Notes under the pieces: generated by a model | The model's database searches: none | What the model saw: only the letters and a program-made list of their open reading frames with translations | Told to the model about the DNA's origin: nothing | Part shown: piece after piece, positions 17,069-26,136 of the stretch | Layout: every line of letters starts with the position of its first letter | Numbering within the stretch: position 1 is the first letter of the stretch | Position numbers and translations under genes: made by a program | DNA from: Planctomycetota bacterium | Lineage (GTDB): Bacteria > Planctomycetota > UBA1135 > UBA2386 | Direction of reading: 5' to 3' | Assembly (NCBI GenBank): GCA_020638695.1 | Contig: JACKIB010000007.1 | Span: forward strand, 1 to 64,000 | DNA: 64,000 nt

Positions 17069-18478
17069 TCACCGCACCACGGCGCCCCTCGTCCCGGACT
17101 GCTTCCCCACCACGCCTTCGAGCGCGATCCGGAACAGCCCCGGCTCGCCAGCGCCGCACGACATGTAGCGCACCACGCCCTGCCGGTCGACGATGACCAG
17201 CGTCGGCACGCCGGCGATCTTGTACGCGCGACTGTTCTGCGCCGTGTCGCACACCAGCAGCGGGTACGTCAACGCCATGTCCTTGCGGAAGTCGGCGACG
17301 TGCCCCGGGTACTCCGCGGCGGCGATCGGCCGCACCGCCTTCTTCGCCGACACGTCGTAGCCGTAGTTCTCGACCTTGCACACGCCGAGCACCTGCACCG
17401 CGCCGGCGTAGCGCGCCTGCGCCGCGACCATCTCCGGCATCGCCTTGCGGCACGGCTCGCACCACGGTTGCCAGAAGTCCAGCACCACCACCTTGCCGCG
17501 CAACCCCGGAAGGACATCGCGTCCCGTGAGCTCGCCGCCGACGCTGTGGTCGGCGCGCAGTCCCGGCGCGGGCTTGCCGAGGAACGGCGCCACCGCCGCG
17601 AGGTAGCGCCTGGTGTTGCGCTCGATCGCCGAGCCGTTGCTCGCCGGGCTCTCGAGGAATGCGCGCACGGACGCGGCGCCGCGGTCGAACGCGCCGTCGT
17701 GCACGTCGAGCGCGAACTGCGCCAGCACCGCCCAGCCCTGGTGGTCGGGGAACTCCGAAGGTGCGGCACGGATCGCGGCGAGCTTCTTCTTGGCGGCAGC
17801 GAGCTCGCCGCGGTGCAGCGCAGCGACCACCCCGAAGGTGGCCGCCGCCTGACGGCAACGCGGCGCCGAGTCGCCGGCCAACGCCGCGAGATGGCGTTCC
17901 AGCGCCTTCCAATCGCCGAGCGAGATCAGTGTGCGGGGGTAGTAGCTGGTGCGCACCGCGAGGTTGCGCTGCGCGCCACCGCGCCGATCCTCCTGCTCGA
18001 TGGTGGTCCGCATCCACTTGGCAGCGAGCGTGTCGTCCTTGCTGTTGAGGGCCGCGAGGCAGAGCGAGCCCAGGGTGCGCAGGTTCGGCGCCTCGGGGTC
18101 GCCGCGGCGCAGGCTGTGCTCGTAGGCCCGGACCGCGCTGGCGTAGTCGCGGTGTCGCTCGTGCATGTTCGCGAACAGCAGGTACGACGCCGCGTGCAAG
18201 TCGTCGCGCTTGCCGAATGCCGCGACGACGGCGTCGCGCGCGGCGATCGCGGCGCGTTCTGCCTGCTGCACGTCAGCCGGTGGAACCCCACCCTTGGGCA
18301 GCTTGCCGGACTGCCGCGCCGCGCGCATCGCGTCGACGAACGCGCGGTGCTTCGCCTGCCAGGCCGCGTGCATCTGGCGGAACGCCGCGTCCGGGTCGAC
18401 CGGCAGGTCGCGACTCTGGGCGCCGAGCGACGAGGCGAGGAGGAGCGTGAGAACGGCGGAGCTGGGTGCGGGGGCCAT
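17069..18478 (-). CDS. TlpA-like thioredoxin-domain protein with N-terminal TPR-like region
   Basis: A 469-residue exported protein. Signal peptide at 1-20 (AVLTLLLASSLGAQS). Residues about 25-300 are alpha-helical and TPR-like (ANMHERHRDYASAVRAYEHSL, RYLAAVAPFLGK). The C-terminal 150 residues are a thioredoxin/TlpA domain: VVVLDFWQPWCEPCRKAMPE with redox pair WCEPC (339-343), then VLGVCKVENYGYD and the cis-proline loop IAGVPTLVIVDRQG. Likely role: periplasmic disulfide reduction or cytochrome-maturation-type chemistry; the substrate is unknown. Start ATG at 18478 is chosen because the signal peptide begins there; a longer frame upstream crosses repeats D and E and is not credible. Confidence 0.88.
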   Translation of the reverse strand: MAPAPSSAVLTLLLASSLGAQSRDLPVDPDAAFRQMHAAWQAKHRAFVDAMRAARQSGKLPKGGVPPADVQQAERAAIAARDAVVAAFGKRDDLHAASYLLFANMHERHRDYASAVRAYEHSLRRGDPEAPNLRTLGSLCLAALNSKDDTLAAKWMRTTIEQEDRRGGAQRNLAVRTSYYPRTLISLGDWKALERHLAALAGDSAPRCRQAAATFGVVAALHRGELAAAKKKLAAIRAAPSEFPDHQGWAVLAQFALDVHDGAFDRGAASVRAFLESPASNGSAIERNTRRYLAAVAPFLGKPAPGLRADHSVGGELTGRDVLPGLRGKVVVLDFWQPWCEPCRKAMPEMVAAQARYAGAVQVLGVCKVENYGYDVSAKKAVRPIAAAEYPGHVADFRKDMALTYPLLVCDTAQNSRAYKIAGVPTLVIVDRQGVVRYMSCGAGEPGLFRIALEGVVGKQSGTRGAVVR

Positions 18479-18512
18479 GGGTGCGCAGGATACCGCTCGT
18501 CGAGATCCCTCG

Positions 18513-18600
18513 CTGAGCTGCAGGGGCCGCGGTTCGTGCCGGTACGCGAAGATTCGTCTGTACCTCTCATGACACGTGGCAGCCGTTTCGCTGGCATGCA
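18513..18600. repeat. Short interspersed repeat, family D (copy 2)
   Basis: Matches 10514-10601 over about 88 bases at roughly 65 percent identity, with an exact GAGCTGCAGGGG block. It lies directly upstream of the TlpA-like gene, so it may contain or displace that promoter. Confidence 0.5.
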
Positions 18601-18660
18601 GCGGCCCCGGAAGCTCCAGCAAGCAAGCGGCCCAGGCCTCATGGCAGCGCACAGCGCCGG

Positions 18661-18700
18661 GCCCACCCAAGTCCTTGGGTGCGGCCTTGGCCGCGATAGC
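18661..18700 (-). repeat. Short interspersed repeat, family E (copy 2)
   Basis: Reverse complement of 5593-5631 with about 36 of 40 matching bases. It contains its own short inverted motif (CCCACCCAAG-TC-CTTGGGTG on the plus strand), which could fold as a small hairpin. Confidence 0.6.
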
Positions 18701-18865
18701 GAAGCCACTCGCGTGGCCTCGCTCATCCAGCGGGGTCTCGGCAGCCCAAGAAGCGGGCAGGAGGACGACGGCCGGCCGCGGAGGGGAAACGCCGATTTCG
18801 CGCACCAAGAGCAGGCCCACAAGACGAGCCGAGCACCAGCGCCCGAGAACGAGAACCAGGCCTGG

Positions 18866-19669
18866 TCACACGGTCCGGAATCGCCGCCGGGCCGCAGAGG
18901 AGACCTGCCTCGAAGGACAGCTGCGAAGCTGATCCACCCTGGTCTGCACCTCCGGTCGGTCGATCTCCACGAGGTCGACACACCTCCCTCGATAGATCGA
19001 GCTGGCGTCCCACAATCCCTCGATCAGCAATACCTGCACGTTCGGGCGCCCAGTGAGGAGTGCGTCCCGAAGGTGAGCGAACCTGGATGCGCTATTCGAG
19101 GCCGCGTCGTACGCACTCGAGGAAAACGAATACCGGGCCCCTTCGAGCAAGTCGACGCCCTTAAGGACGTCGCGGACACGAGCGCTCCGTCGAGACACGC
19201 GAAACCACACGGTATCGTGTCGCTCACAGAAGTTCGCGACGTCCGCGTCGCTGAGGATCGGCAGCAGCGCCACCCAAGCTTCCGCGGGAAGTTGGAACCT
19301 GCACTGCGACAAGAGTGCTCGCCCGTTCGTGCCAACGCGCACCTGGTCCCATAGGAACTCCCAACACCCGGGGATATCCCACTCGACCAGCTCGGACAGC
19401 AGCCGACCCTGCGCGACCATGAAGTCACTCTCCTCGTCCTGCGCGGGCAACTTGGAAAGCCATGCCAACCAGGGGCCGACATCCATGTCGTGGCGGATGA
19501 TCAGCTCCAGGATTCCCGGAATGCTGTAGAGGAGATCCTCGCCCCGATCGGTCTGCATGCCCTCGACGACCGCTCTGGTGGCCACGGCGGGGTCCAGTTC
19601 GAAGAGACGCCGAACGGCGTTGCCGCGCCCGCCGATCACGCCGGATACCAAGTCGTCCCAATCGTTCAT
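18866..19669 (-). CDS. Hypothetical protein of unknown function
   Basis: A 267-residue soluble protein that I do not recognise. Start ATG at 19669 (MNDWDDLVSGVIGG). It is rich in leucine, tryptophan and acidic residues, with probable amphipathic helices (AVRRLFELDPAVATRAVVEGM; WLAWLSKLPAQDEESDFMV; GRLLSELVEWDIPGCWEFLWD). There is no signal peptide, membrane segment or metal motif. The central part ends in a cluster of basic residues. The local base composition is somewhat less GC-rich than the neighbouring genes and codon choice looks more relaxed, which fits an acquired gene. It could be an immunity- or toxin-type accessory protein, but that is a guess from size and context only. Confidence 0.6.
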   Translation of the reverse strand: MNDWDDLVSGVIGGRGNAVRRLFELDPAVATRAVVEGMQTDRGEDLLYSIPGILELIIRHDMDVGPWLAWLSKLPAQDEESDFMVAQGRLLSELVEWDIPGCWEFLWDQVRVGTNGRALLSQCRFQLPAEAWVALLPILSDADVANFCERHDTVWFRVSRRSARVRDVLKGVDLLEGARYSFSSSAYDAASNSASRFAHLRDALLTGRPNVQVLLIEGLWDASSIYRGRCVDLVEIDRPEVQTRVDQLRSCPSRQVSSAARRRFRTV

Positions 19670-19782
19670 GGGGTCAGTGCGCCTCGCGTTGCAGACGTCG
19701 GTCGCTCGTGGCCCGTCGCTACACGCTACCGGCACTGCGTCGCCACTCTACGCACCGCGCAACCCGATGAAACCCGCCCCGC

Positions 19783-20358
19783 TCAGCCGCCGCGCACCGC
19801 CCGCCACGACGCGTCCGCCCACTGCGCTGCCGTTCGCGCCGCGTCGCGCCGCGCCACATGCCGCAGCACCGGGCGATCCAGCGCGAACGTGCGCCCGTTC
19901 CACTCCAACCCGAGTTCGATCAGGCACACCCGGCTCGGGTCGGCGTGGATGTCCAGCAGGTCGCGCCGCAGCACCACGACGACCTGCCGGCTGCGTGATC
20001 TCCCGAGCACGAACGCGCGCGGATCCCCGACCGCCGGCGGCAGCAGCGCACCGACTTCGCGCAGGGTCTGCGGGCTGAGCTGGCGCCCCAGTTCGGCGGC
20101 GTGGCGTTCGAGCGCTGTGCGGTAGCTCGGAGTCAGCCGGCGCAGCAGGCCGTCGACGTCGCCGGTGGCGCAGGCGCGGTCGACCTCGCGCAGGAATGCG
20201 CGCACGCGGCCCATCTCCGCGTCTCGTACCCCGAACTCGGCGCGGAAGCCGAGCGGGGCGATCGGTTCGCGCGAGCGCCAGCGCGCGGCGAGCCACATGC
20301 ACAGCGCGCTGAGCCCGATCAGCGAGACCTGCCGCAGCACGCCCCCCATCGCGCTCAC
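19783..20358 (-). CDS. Membrane-anchored hypothetical protein, coupled to the large lipoprotein
   Basis: A 191-residue protein with one N-terminal membrane segment (VSLIGLSALCMWLAARW) and a soluble remainder. The region RAFLREVDRACATGDVDGLLRRLTPSYRTAL resembles the first helices of SnoaL/NTF2-like or DUF4440-type domains, and the rest is mixed alpha/beta (RQVVVVLRRDLLDIHADP; LIELGLEWNGRTF). An NTF2-like fold is plausible but not proven. The start is GTG at 20358, overlapping the stop of the 1223-residue lipoprotein gene (GTGA), so both proteins should be made together and probably sit on the same membrane face. Confidence 0.65.
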   Translation of the reverse strand: MSAMGGVLRQVSLIGLSALCMWLAARWRSREPIAPLGFRAEFGVRDAEMGRVRAFLREVDRACATGDVDGLLRRLTPSYRTALERHAAELGRQLSPQTLREVGALLPPAVGDPRAFVLGRSRSRQVVVVLRRDLLDIHADPSRVCLIELGLEWNGRTFALDRPVLRHVARRDAARTAAQWADASWRAVRGG

Positions 20359-23300
20359 CGCGGCGCCTCCGCCGGCGCGCTCTGCGCAGCCCGGCGACCG
20401 TAGTGGATCCGCACCTCCGGCGCCTGCAAGCGCACGACCGCGCCGTGCTGCACGGCGATCCGCTGTTGTTCGGGCGGGTAGGCGAACTCGCTCTCGGGCA
20501 GCAGTTCACCACCCTCGACCGCGGTCGGCTGGCCGCTGACCCACGCCGTGGCCCCGTCCACCGAGTCCGGAGCGAGCCGCAGCCGCAGCACCTGCGCGCT
20601 GCGGTCGAACTGACATTCCTCGACCGTCGCTCCGGTGCTGCACAGGCGCGGCGCATCGTCGGCCGACGACCGCACCACCACCTCGTAGCGCCCGGCGCGG
20701 CGCGGCAACACCACCCGCCGGCCCGCGAAGTAGCGCCACGGCTTGCCGTCGAGCTCGACCGCGTCGAACGCGACCGGCATCTCGATCGACGGCGCGCGCA
20801 GCAGCGGACCAACCTGCAGTAGACGCACCACGACGCGTTGGTCGGTGGCGGCGCCACACAACGCCATCGAACCGGTGCAGCCGGGCCCCGGACGCGGCCC
20901 AGCGCGGCGCGCATCGAGTTGCACCGGCGCCGTACCGCGGTGGTACACGTGCAACCACTCGCCGCGGTCGTGCGCCGGCTGGACACCGCGCACCATGAAG
21001 TGGCCGTCCTCGCCCACCCACAGCGGAGTCGGCTGTCCCCGCACCACGCGCACCGCGCGCGGGTGCGCCGCGGCAGTCCGCGAGGCGACCACGGCGCGGC
21101 CTTGCTCGTCCAGCTGCACTTCGAGCGGCTCCAACACCTCGCGGCACACCGCGCGCGCCACCGTGGGGTCGGCGAGCGCCGGATCGCACAGCCACAGGAA
21201 GCCGAGCCGAACCTGCTGCTTGGTGCGCGGGTAGCCGATCAGCCGCAGCGTGCCGTCCGGATCGAGCGCGAAGTGGTGGTAGCGGGGCAGCTCCACCGGC
21301 ACCACCAGGAGATCGGGTCGGGTGCGGTCGTCGTGCGCCAACCGCAGCACACCGCGCATGCCGCGGCCCGCGGCCGGCTCGGCAGACACCAGCGTGCGGT
21401 AACCGGCGAGATCGAACACGCGTTCGACCTTCATGCCCGGATGGAGAACGCCGTAGTGGATCGCCAGGGTGAAGCCCGGGAGGTCGGCGATGGCGGTCAG
21501 GTCGCGCCGCTCGTTCACGTAGCGGCAGCCGGCGTGCTCGACCAGCTGGGCGCGCGGCCCCGCGACATCGGTCACCCGCACTTCGGTAGGGACCACCGTC
21601 GAGGTCGAGCCCGGCCCCGGCACCAGGCGGCAACGCGCCACCGCCACCGAGCCGCCGTCGGCGACCAGCAGTTGCAGGGTGCGCTTGCCGGCGCGCGGCA
21701 CCGGGAACGGAATCGTGTGCACCTGCGCCGACTTGCCGCCTTGGAATGCGAACACCCGCAGCAGCTCGCCGTCGCACCGCAGCTCGACGATGCCCCGCCC
21801 GTCGGCCGCACCGAGTTCCAACTCGAGCAGGTAGCCCGACTGCTCGGCGTGGAACTCGAGCTCTAGGGCACGCGGCCAGGTGCCCGGATCGGCACACGCG
21901 AGGCGTTGCGGGAACGCGGCACCACCGCGCTGGTCGGGGTCGAGGCGCAGGGTCGGGGGGTAGCCGGACGGGCCGCGAAAACCGCCCTCGACGAAGTCGA
22001 TCGGCCGCACCGCCGGCCCACCGAACCCGAGCTTGACCCCACTCCAGGCGGAGCGCAGGAACGGCCGCGCCTCACGCAGCGCCGCCCCACCGTCGAACAG
22101 CGCTCGCCCGGTCGGGTCGATCTGCAGCGGCCCGGCGCTGCCGAACAGCCGCACGAAGTTGTTCTGCAGGAACGGCGTCTCGGCAGGCAGCTCGGTCTCG
22201 GCACCGAACCCGGGCTGCACGCGCGGGGCAAACCCGCGCAACAGATCGCGGTATCCGCCACGACCGGTCGCCCACAGCCGACCGGCCACCGCCGCACGGA
22301 TCGGCAACAGCGACACGCCACGCACGTAGGCCGCGGTCTCGGGCGCGAGCGCGGCCGTGTCGAACGCGTTCCACAGCAGCCCCGCGCCGATGCCGATCCG
22401 CGCGCGCACGAAGTCGTTGGCCTGGGTGACGATCCAGTCGCCGTAGCTCCCGGCGCTGTGCCCCGGCAGCGCGACGTCGCCGGACGACGTGCAGCGCGCA
22501 CGGCAGTCGAGCACGCCGAGCGGGTGGGTCGCCGCGGTCCACGCGTCGCGCCACTGCCGGGAGACACCGCCGGCGTGGAGTCCGAGCGGGGTGCCGGCGT
22601 CTTCCGGCCGCAGTCCGGAGTAGCCGAATGCCGCGCCGCCGCGGGCGGCGAGGTACGCGGCGAGCGCGGGGTGCGTGCCGAGGAACGCGTGCGCGTGCAC
22701 CGGCGGCCGACCGAGGAACCCGACCGCATCGAACGCCGCTTCGCCGAGCCGCCGCCGGTCGCCGAACTCGCGCAGCAGGAAGCGCGTCGCCACCGCGTCC
22801 GCGGGCGGGTCGCCCTCGGGCCTGGGCAGCGGCCACATCCGCCACGACAGCAGCATGCCCTGCCGGTGCGCGCCAACCGCCAGCTCGCGCAGGACCCCGG
22901 CGTTCCACTCCGGCGCGAACAATCCTCCGCGCCATCCGACCGGTTCCGCCAGCGGGTCGTCATCCGGCCACACCAACGGGTAGCCCCGCACGGGGTCGGC
23001 CGGCTGCAGCTCCAGCAAGTCGGCGCCGGCCTGCTGCGCGGGCGCGACGACGTGCACCTGTAGCGCCGCGGGCGACAGCGCGGCATCCGATGCGCCGGGC
23101 TGGGTCAGCGCGACCCGCCAGCCCCAGTGCGGTAGCCACGGTGCGCCGGGCAAGTCACGCTGCGACAGCGCGGGTAGCGGGGCGAGCCGAGTGTCGGGCG
23201 TCGGCGGGCCGCTGCGCACCAACACGACCGGCGACTTCGGCGCCCCGCCGCACAGGGTGCATGCCGCGTTGCGCAGCAACCACCGCGCGTTCCGGGCCTC

Positions 23301-24026
23301 GGGCGACACCGACTCGGCCGGCGCATTCCCGTTTCCCGGCTCCGGGAGGTTGCCGAACGCCAGCACGCCGCCGCGGCCGACCGGCCAGAACGTCGCGACT
23401 GCCGCGTCGAGGCCGCACGGTTCGCCATCGCGGATGCGGAACATCCGGCCGAGCACCACGCCTCGCTCCGGATCGCGGACTTCCCAGTGGCAGGTCTGTG
23501 CGCGAACCGGTGCGCCGCCGCCGAACACCCAGGCGTCATGTTCGGGCACCGGCAGCAATCCCCGTAGCAGCCCCGCCGGAGTCTGTGGGGTGCGGCGCAG
23601 ACCGAACCGATACGCGCCTTCGAGGGTGTTGCCGCGGTCCCCCCAGCGGAACCACGCAACCCGATCCGGGGCGGCGGGTTCGACACCGAGTTCGTGCACC
23701 AACCGCGTGGCGAAACCGAGCAGCAACAGGCGACCACCACCGTCGAGGTAGGCGCGCAGCGCCGCGGCCGTCGGCGGGTCGAGGTCGGCAACCGGTGGAG
23801 TCGCGACGTCGGTGACGAACACCAACAGATCGTGCTTGGCGAGTGCCTGCACGTCGGCCACGCTGCGCGGCAGCGCGGCGACGGTCGCGCCGAGCGTGTG
23901 GTGAAGTGCAGCACACAGGCTGCGCAGTGCACCGGGGCTCGGCTGCGGGGCGCGCTGGGGGATCGCGCACGCGCCGAGTAGCAGCACGAACCAGGGGGCA
24001 ATCCTGTGGCGGGGGCCTTGGAGCAC
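20355..24026 (-). CDS. Very large lipoprotein of unknown function
   Basis: A 1223-residue exported lipoprotein. GTG at 24026 starts a short signal with lipobox LLLGAC. Residues about 25-200 look like a GATase/ThuA-like alpha/beta domain (KHDLLVFVTDVATPPV ... LRAYLDGGGRLLLLGFAT). Further on are segments suggestive of a glycoside-hydrolase-like barrel (LLSWRMWPLPRPEGD, VLDCRARCTSSGDV, GAGLLWNAFDTA) and, toward the C-terminus, beta-sandwich-like modules (LELEFHAEQSGYLLELELG; RVVVRLLQVGPLLRAP). None is certain. It is co-translated with the 191-residue protein downstream and divergent from the ThuA/DsbD-like gene. An extracellular polysaccharide-related role is possible but not shown. The open frame continues upstream to 24752 without credible sequence. 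Confidence 0.7.
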   Translation of the reverse strand: MLQGPRHRIAPWFVLLLGACAIPQRAPQPSPGALRSLCAALHHTLGATVAALPRSVADVQALAKHDLLVFVTDVATPPVADLDPPTAAALRAYLDGGGRLLLLGFATRLVHELGVEPAAPDRVAWFRWGDRGNTLEGAYRFGLRRTPQTPAGLLRGLLPVPEHDAWVFGGGAPVRAQTCHWEVRDPERGVVLGRMFRIRDGEPCGLDAAVATFWPVGRGGVLAFGNLPEPGNGNAPAESVSPEARNARWLLRNAACTLCGGAPKSPVVLVRSGPPTPDTRLAPLPALSQRDLPGAPWLPHWGWRVALTQPGASDAALSPAALQVHVVAPAQQAGADLLELQPADPVRGYPLVWPDDDPLAEPVGWRGGLFAPEWNAGVLRELAVGAHRQGMLLSWRMWPLPRPEGDPPADAVATRFLLREFGDRRRLGEAAFDAVGFLGRPPVHAHAFLGTHPALAAYLAARGGAAFGYSGLRPEDAGTPLGLHAGGVSRQWRDAWTAATHPLGVLDCRARCTSSGDVALPGHSAGSYGDWIVTQANDFVRARIGIGAGLLWNAFDTAALAPETAAYVRGVSLLPIRAAVAGRLWATGRGGYRDLLRGFAPRVQPGFGAETELPAETPFLQNNFVRLFGSAGPLQIDPTGRALFDGGAALREARPFLRSAWSGVKLGFGGPAVRPIDFVEGGFRGPSGYPPTLRLDPDQRGGAAFPQRLACADPGTWPRALELEFHAEQSGYLLELELGAADGRGIVELRCDGELLRVFAFQGGKSAQVHTIPFPVPRAGKRTLQLLVADGGSVAVARCRLVPGPGSTSTVVPTEVRVTDVAGPRAQLVEHAGCRYVNERRDLTAIADLPGFTLAIHYGVLHPGMKVERVFDLAGYRTLVSAEPAAGRGMRGVLRLAHDDRTRPDLLVVPVELPRYHHFALDPDGTLRLIGYPRTKQQVRLGFLWLCDPALADPTVARAVCREVLEPLEVQLDEQGRAVVASRTAAAHPRAVRVVRGQPTPLWVGEDGHFMVRGVQPAHDRGEWLHVYHRGTAPVQLDARRAGPRPGPGCTGSMALCGAATDQRVVVRLLQVGPLLRAPSIEMPVAFDAVELDGKPWRYFAGRRVVLPRRAGRYEVVVRSSADDAPRLCSTGATVEECQFDRSAQVLRLRLAPDSVDGATAWVSGQPTAVEGGELLPESEFAYPPEQQRIAVQHGAVVRLQAPEVRIHYGRRAAQSAPAEAPR

Positions 24027-24447
24027 GGGGGTGTGTGACGGCGCCTCCTCAGTCGCCGTCCGACTCCCGTTGGTATCGGCAGGTGGGGTGGCCAGGCTGC
24101 AGCGCGGGCCGGGGTGCCAGGGTGGGGTGTGTCCGGTGTTCGTCGCACGAGTCGTCGAGTCACGCGGTTCGCTCCCAAGGAGCAGCGACGACACGGCTCG
24201 TTGCTGTACGAGCTGAGGATGTGGGACGCCGCGAGCGGCCCGGAGGGCCGGCGACCGTGTCGCGAACTTCGGAGACCCCCGCTGCTCCTCGTACATGGGG
24301 GCAGGCGCCTGCGGCGCGGGACTTGCGAATCGGCTCGCCAGCGAGAGTCCGCCACGATCCATGTACGCTCTCCGGACACTCCGGGCCGAGTCGCGAGCGA
24401 TTCCGGGTAGAGTGCCGAGTGATCCCGTTCCCGCTGCCCCGACCCGC
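24027..24447. other. Divergent intergenic region with repeat family A
   Basis: About 420 bases between the divergent large lipoprotein gene and the UGA-containing gene. The element at 24123-24273 fills its centre. Promoters for both genes are expected on either side of it; none is certain. Confidence 0.4.
24123..24273 (+). repeat. Interspersed repeat, family A (short copy)
   Basis: Bases 24123-24173 match 35071-35121 at about 45 of 51 positions (TGGGGTGTGTCCG ... GTCGTCGAGTCA). A second block, GACGCCGCGAGCGG at 24225-24238, and GAACTTCGGA at 24264-24273 recur in the same order at 35253-35266 and 35303-35312. The copy here is about 90 bases shorter than the one at 35 kb, so it carries internal deletions. 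Translation of the reverse strand gives a shared ANR-x-TRRL motif, which may be a decayed coding remnant. Confidence 0.65.
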
Positions 24448-26136
24448 ATGCGCAATCCGTTCCCCCTGGTGCCCGCCCTCGTCCTCGCGTCGATCGCGAT
24501 CCCCGGGCAAGAAGCCACTCGGGCTGCGCGCTCCGAGCTGACCGTTTGCCTGGTCGCCGACCCGGAAGAACCCCGAGGCGAGGCGTTCGCCGAGTTCCTG
24601 CGGCCCCGGTTCAAGTCGCTGCAAGTCGTCGACCCGAGGGCGTGCGATCCGTCGCGCATCCGTGCCGACGTGGTGCTGCTCGACTGGGGCGATGGTGGCC
24701 AGGTCGGAGCCAAGGTCCCGCTCGGTGCCCGCGCCTCCTGGAAGACTCCCACGGTGCTGCTCGGCAGGACGGGAGTCTACGTCGCGGTCCCCTGGCGCCT
24801 CGATGGCTGGTTCGGTTGAACCTGCCTGGATCCGTTCGCGTACGGGTTGCGCGACCACGAAGTGTTCCGGCGTCCCCACAAGCTCGACGTCAAGACGACC
24901 GAGCAGCGCCTGGCGCCCTCGAGCTGGACGCACTACGGCGTCGGCAAGTCGATCGACGGGGTGGCGATCGGCACGGACCGCGAGGCGGGCTGGTGCACCC
25001 TCGGCGACAGCCTCGACCTTCCCGACACCGAGATCCTCTGCGGTGGACGCAACAGCAAGGGACCGCACTACGCCGCGGTGTGGCGCCAGGGCAACCTGCT
25101 GCACTTCGGCTTCCAGAGCCGGCCCGACCAGATGACCGCATTCGGCAAGGAACTGCTGGTCAACTGCATCCACTACATCGCCCGGTTTCGCGAGAACAGC
25201 CCGCTGGTCGAGAGCTCCAACTCGTACGACCCGGCGTGGATCCGGCCGCGCTTCATCGCGGATCGCCTCGTGCGGCAGACGTGGACCGCGAAGTCGATCC
25301 CAACCCTGTTCGACGCGGGCGTGCTGCAGCACTTCGATCCTGACCGGGCGGATGCGTTCCGCGCCTGGTATCGCGCCAACCGCGGGTTCTTGATGCCGAG
25401 CGCGAGGGACACGAAGAAGCTGGCCCTCGATGCCGACCTGAAGGCGTTCGGGATGGGCTGCGACGACCCCGGAATCCTCGCCGCCCTGGTGAAGGCGCTC
25501 GAGACGGGCGGCGAGGGCGAGGCGCGGGCGCGGCGCTTGTTGCAACGCCTGGTGCACCGGCCGCTCGCGAAGGGCAGTGCTCCGGCGGCCTGGCGAAGCT
25601 GGCTCGATCGAGTCGGGAAGGCGCTGTTCTTCTCCGACCACGGTGGCTTCCGTTGGTACGTCGATCCACTGGCGCTGCGCCGTGGCGTGGCGAGCGCGGA
25701 CCTGCGCGGCCCGGCGCGAGCCAGCTTGCCGAGCGACGCGGCACGGGCGGAGATCGGTCCGGTGCGCGCGGAACTGCGGCGGACCACGGCGGACGAGTCC
25801 GGCGCGTTCGACCTCGAAGTACGCGTGACGCTACGGGAAGGGTGGCACATCTACGCCTTGAACGTGCCGGCAGGGTCGGACCGGACTGCGACCGCTTTGC
25901 AAGTCGAGAAGCCCGCGACGTGGCAGTGGCAGGGCGAGTGGCGAGCTCCCGCGGCGAAGGCGTCGGAGGAACACGCTGGGGTCGGGGAGTACTCCGGAAC
26001 GGTGGTGTTCCGCCGCCGACTGGCGCGACCGGTGGGTTCGCCAGCTGGTCCGGTGAAGGTGACGCTGAGCTACGGGGCGTGCGACGCGAAGATGTGTCGT
26101 CCGCCGGAATCGCTGGTGCTGCGGATCGCGCGGTGA
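24448..26136 (+). CDS. ThuA-like / DsbD-alpha fusion with in-frame TGA (candidate selenoprotein)
   Basis: Reading through TGA at 24817-24819 gives 562 residues. ATG 24448 starts a signal peptide (VPALVLASIAIPG). Residues about 30-240 resemble a ThuA-like GATase-fold domain (LTVCLVADPEEPRGEAF ... VLLDWGDG ... LLHFGFQSRPDQM). The C-terminal 145 residues resemble the DsbD N-terminal alpha domain (LREGWHIYALNVP ... LSYGACDAKMCRPP, Cys 545 and 550). The TGA is codon 124, in the context WFG-UGA-TCLDPFAYG. The same frame continues directly after it with protein-like sequence, and a Cys follows two codons later. Explanations: selenocysteine, a disabled gene, or a sequencing error. The adjacent Cys and the redox-type C-terminal domain favour selenocysteine; without read-through a GTG/ATG restart near 24847 would lack the signal peptide. 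Confidence 0.6.
24829..24854 (+). promoter_or_regulatory. Possible SECIS-like hairpin after the in-frame TGA
   Basis: Two alternative hairpins start shortly after the TGA. One pairs GATCCGT with ACGGGTT (seven pairs, three of them G-U) around the loop TCGCGT, which begins 17 bases after the TGA. The other pairs TCGCG with CGCGA around TACGGGTTG, loop starting 22 bases after it. Bacterial SECIS loops normally lie about 16-37 bases after the UGA and carry an early G. Such hairpins are easy to find in GC-rich DNA, so this is weak support. Confidence 0.3.

Larger units (their letters stand above)
18479..18865. other. Intergenic region carrying repeats D and E
   Basis: About 387 bases between the TlpA-like gene and the unknown gene ending at 18866. 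It contains repeat D (18513-18600) and repeat E (18661-18700). The rest shows no open frame with protein-like composition. Confidence 0.5.
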
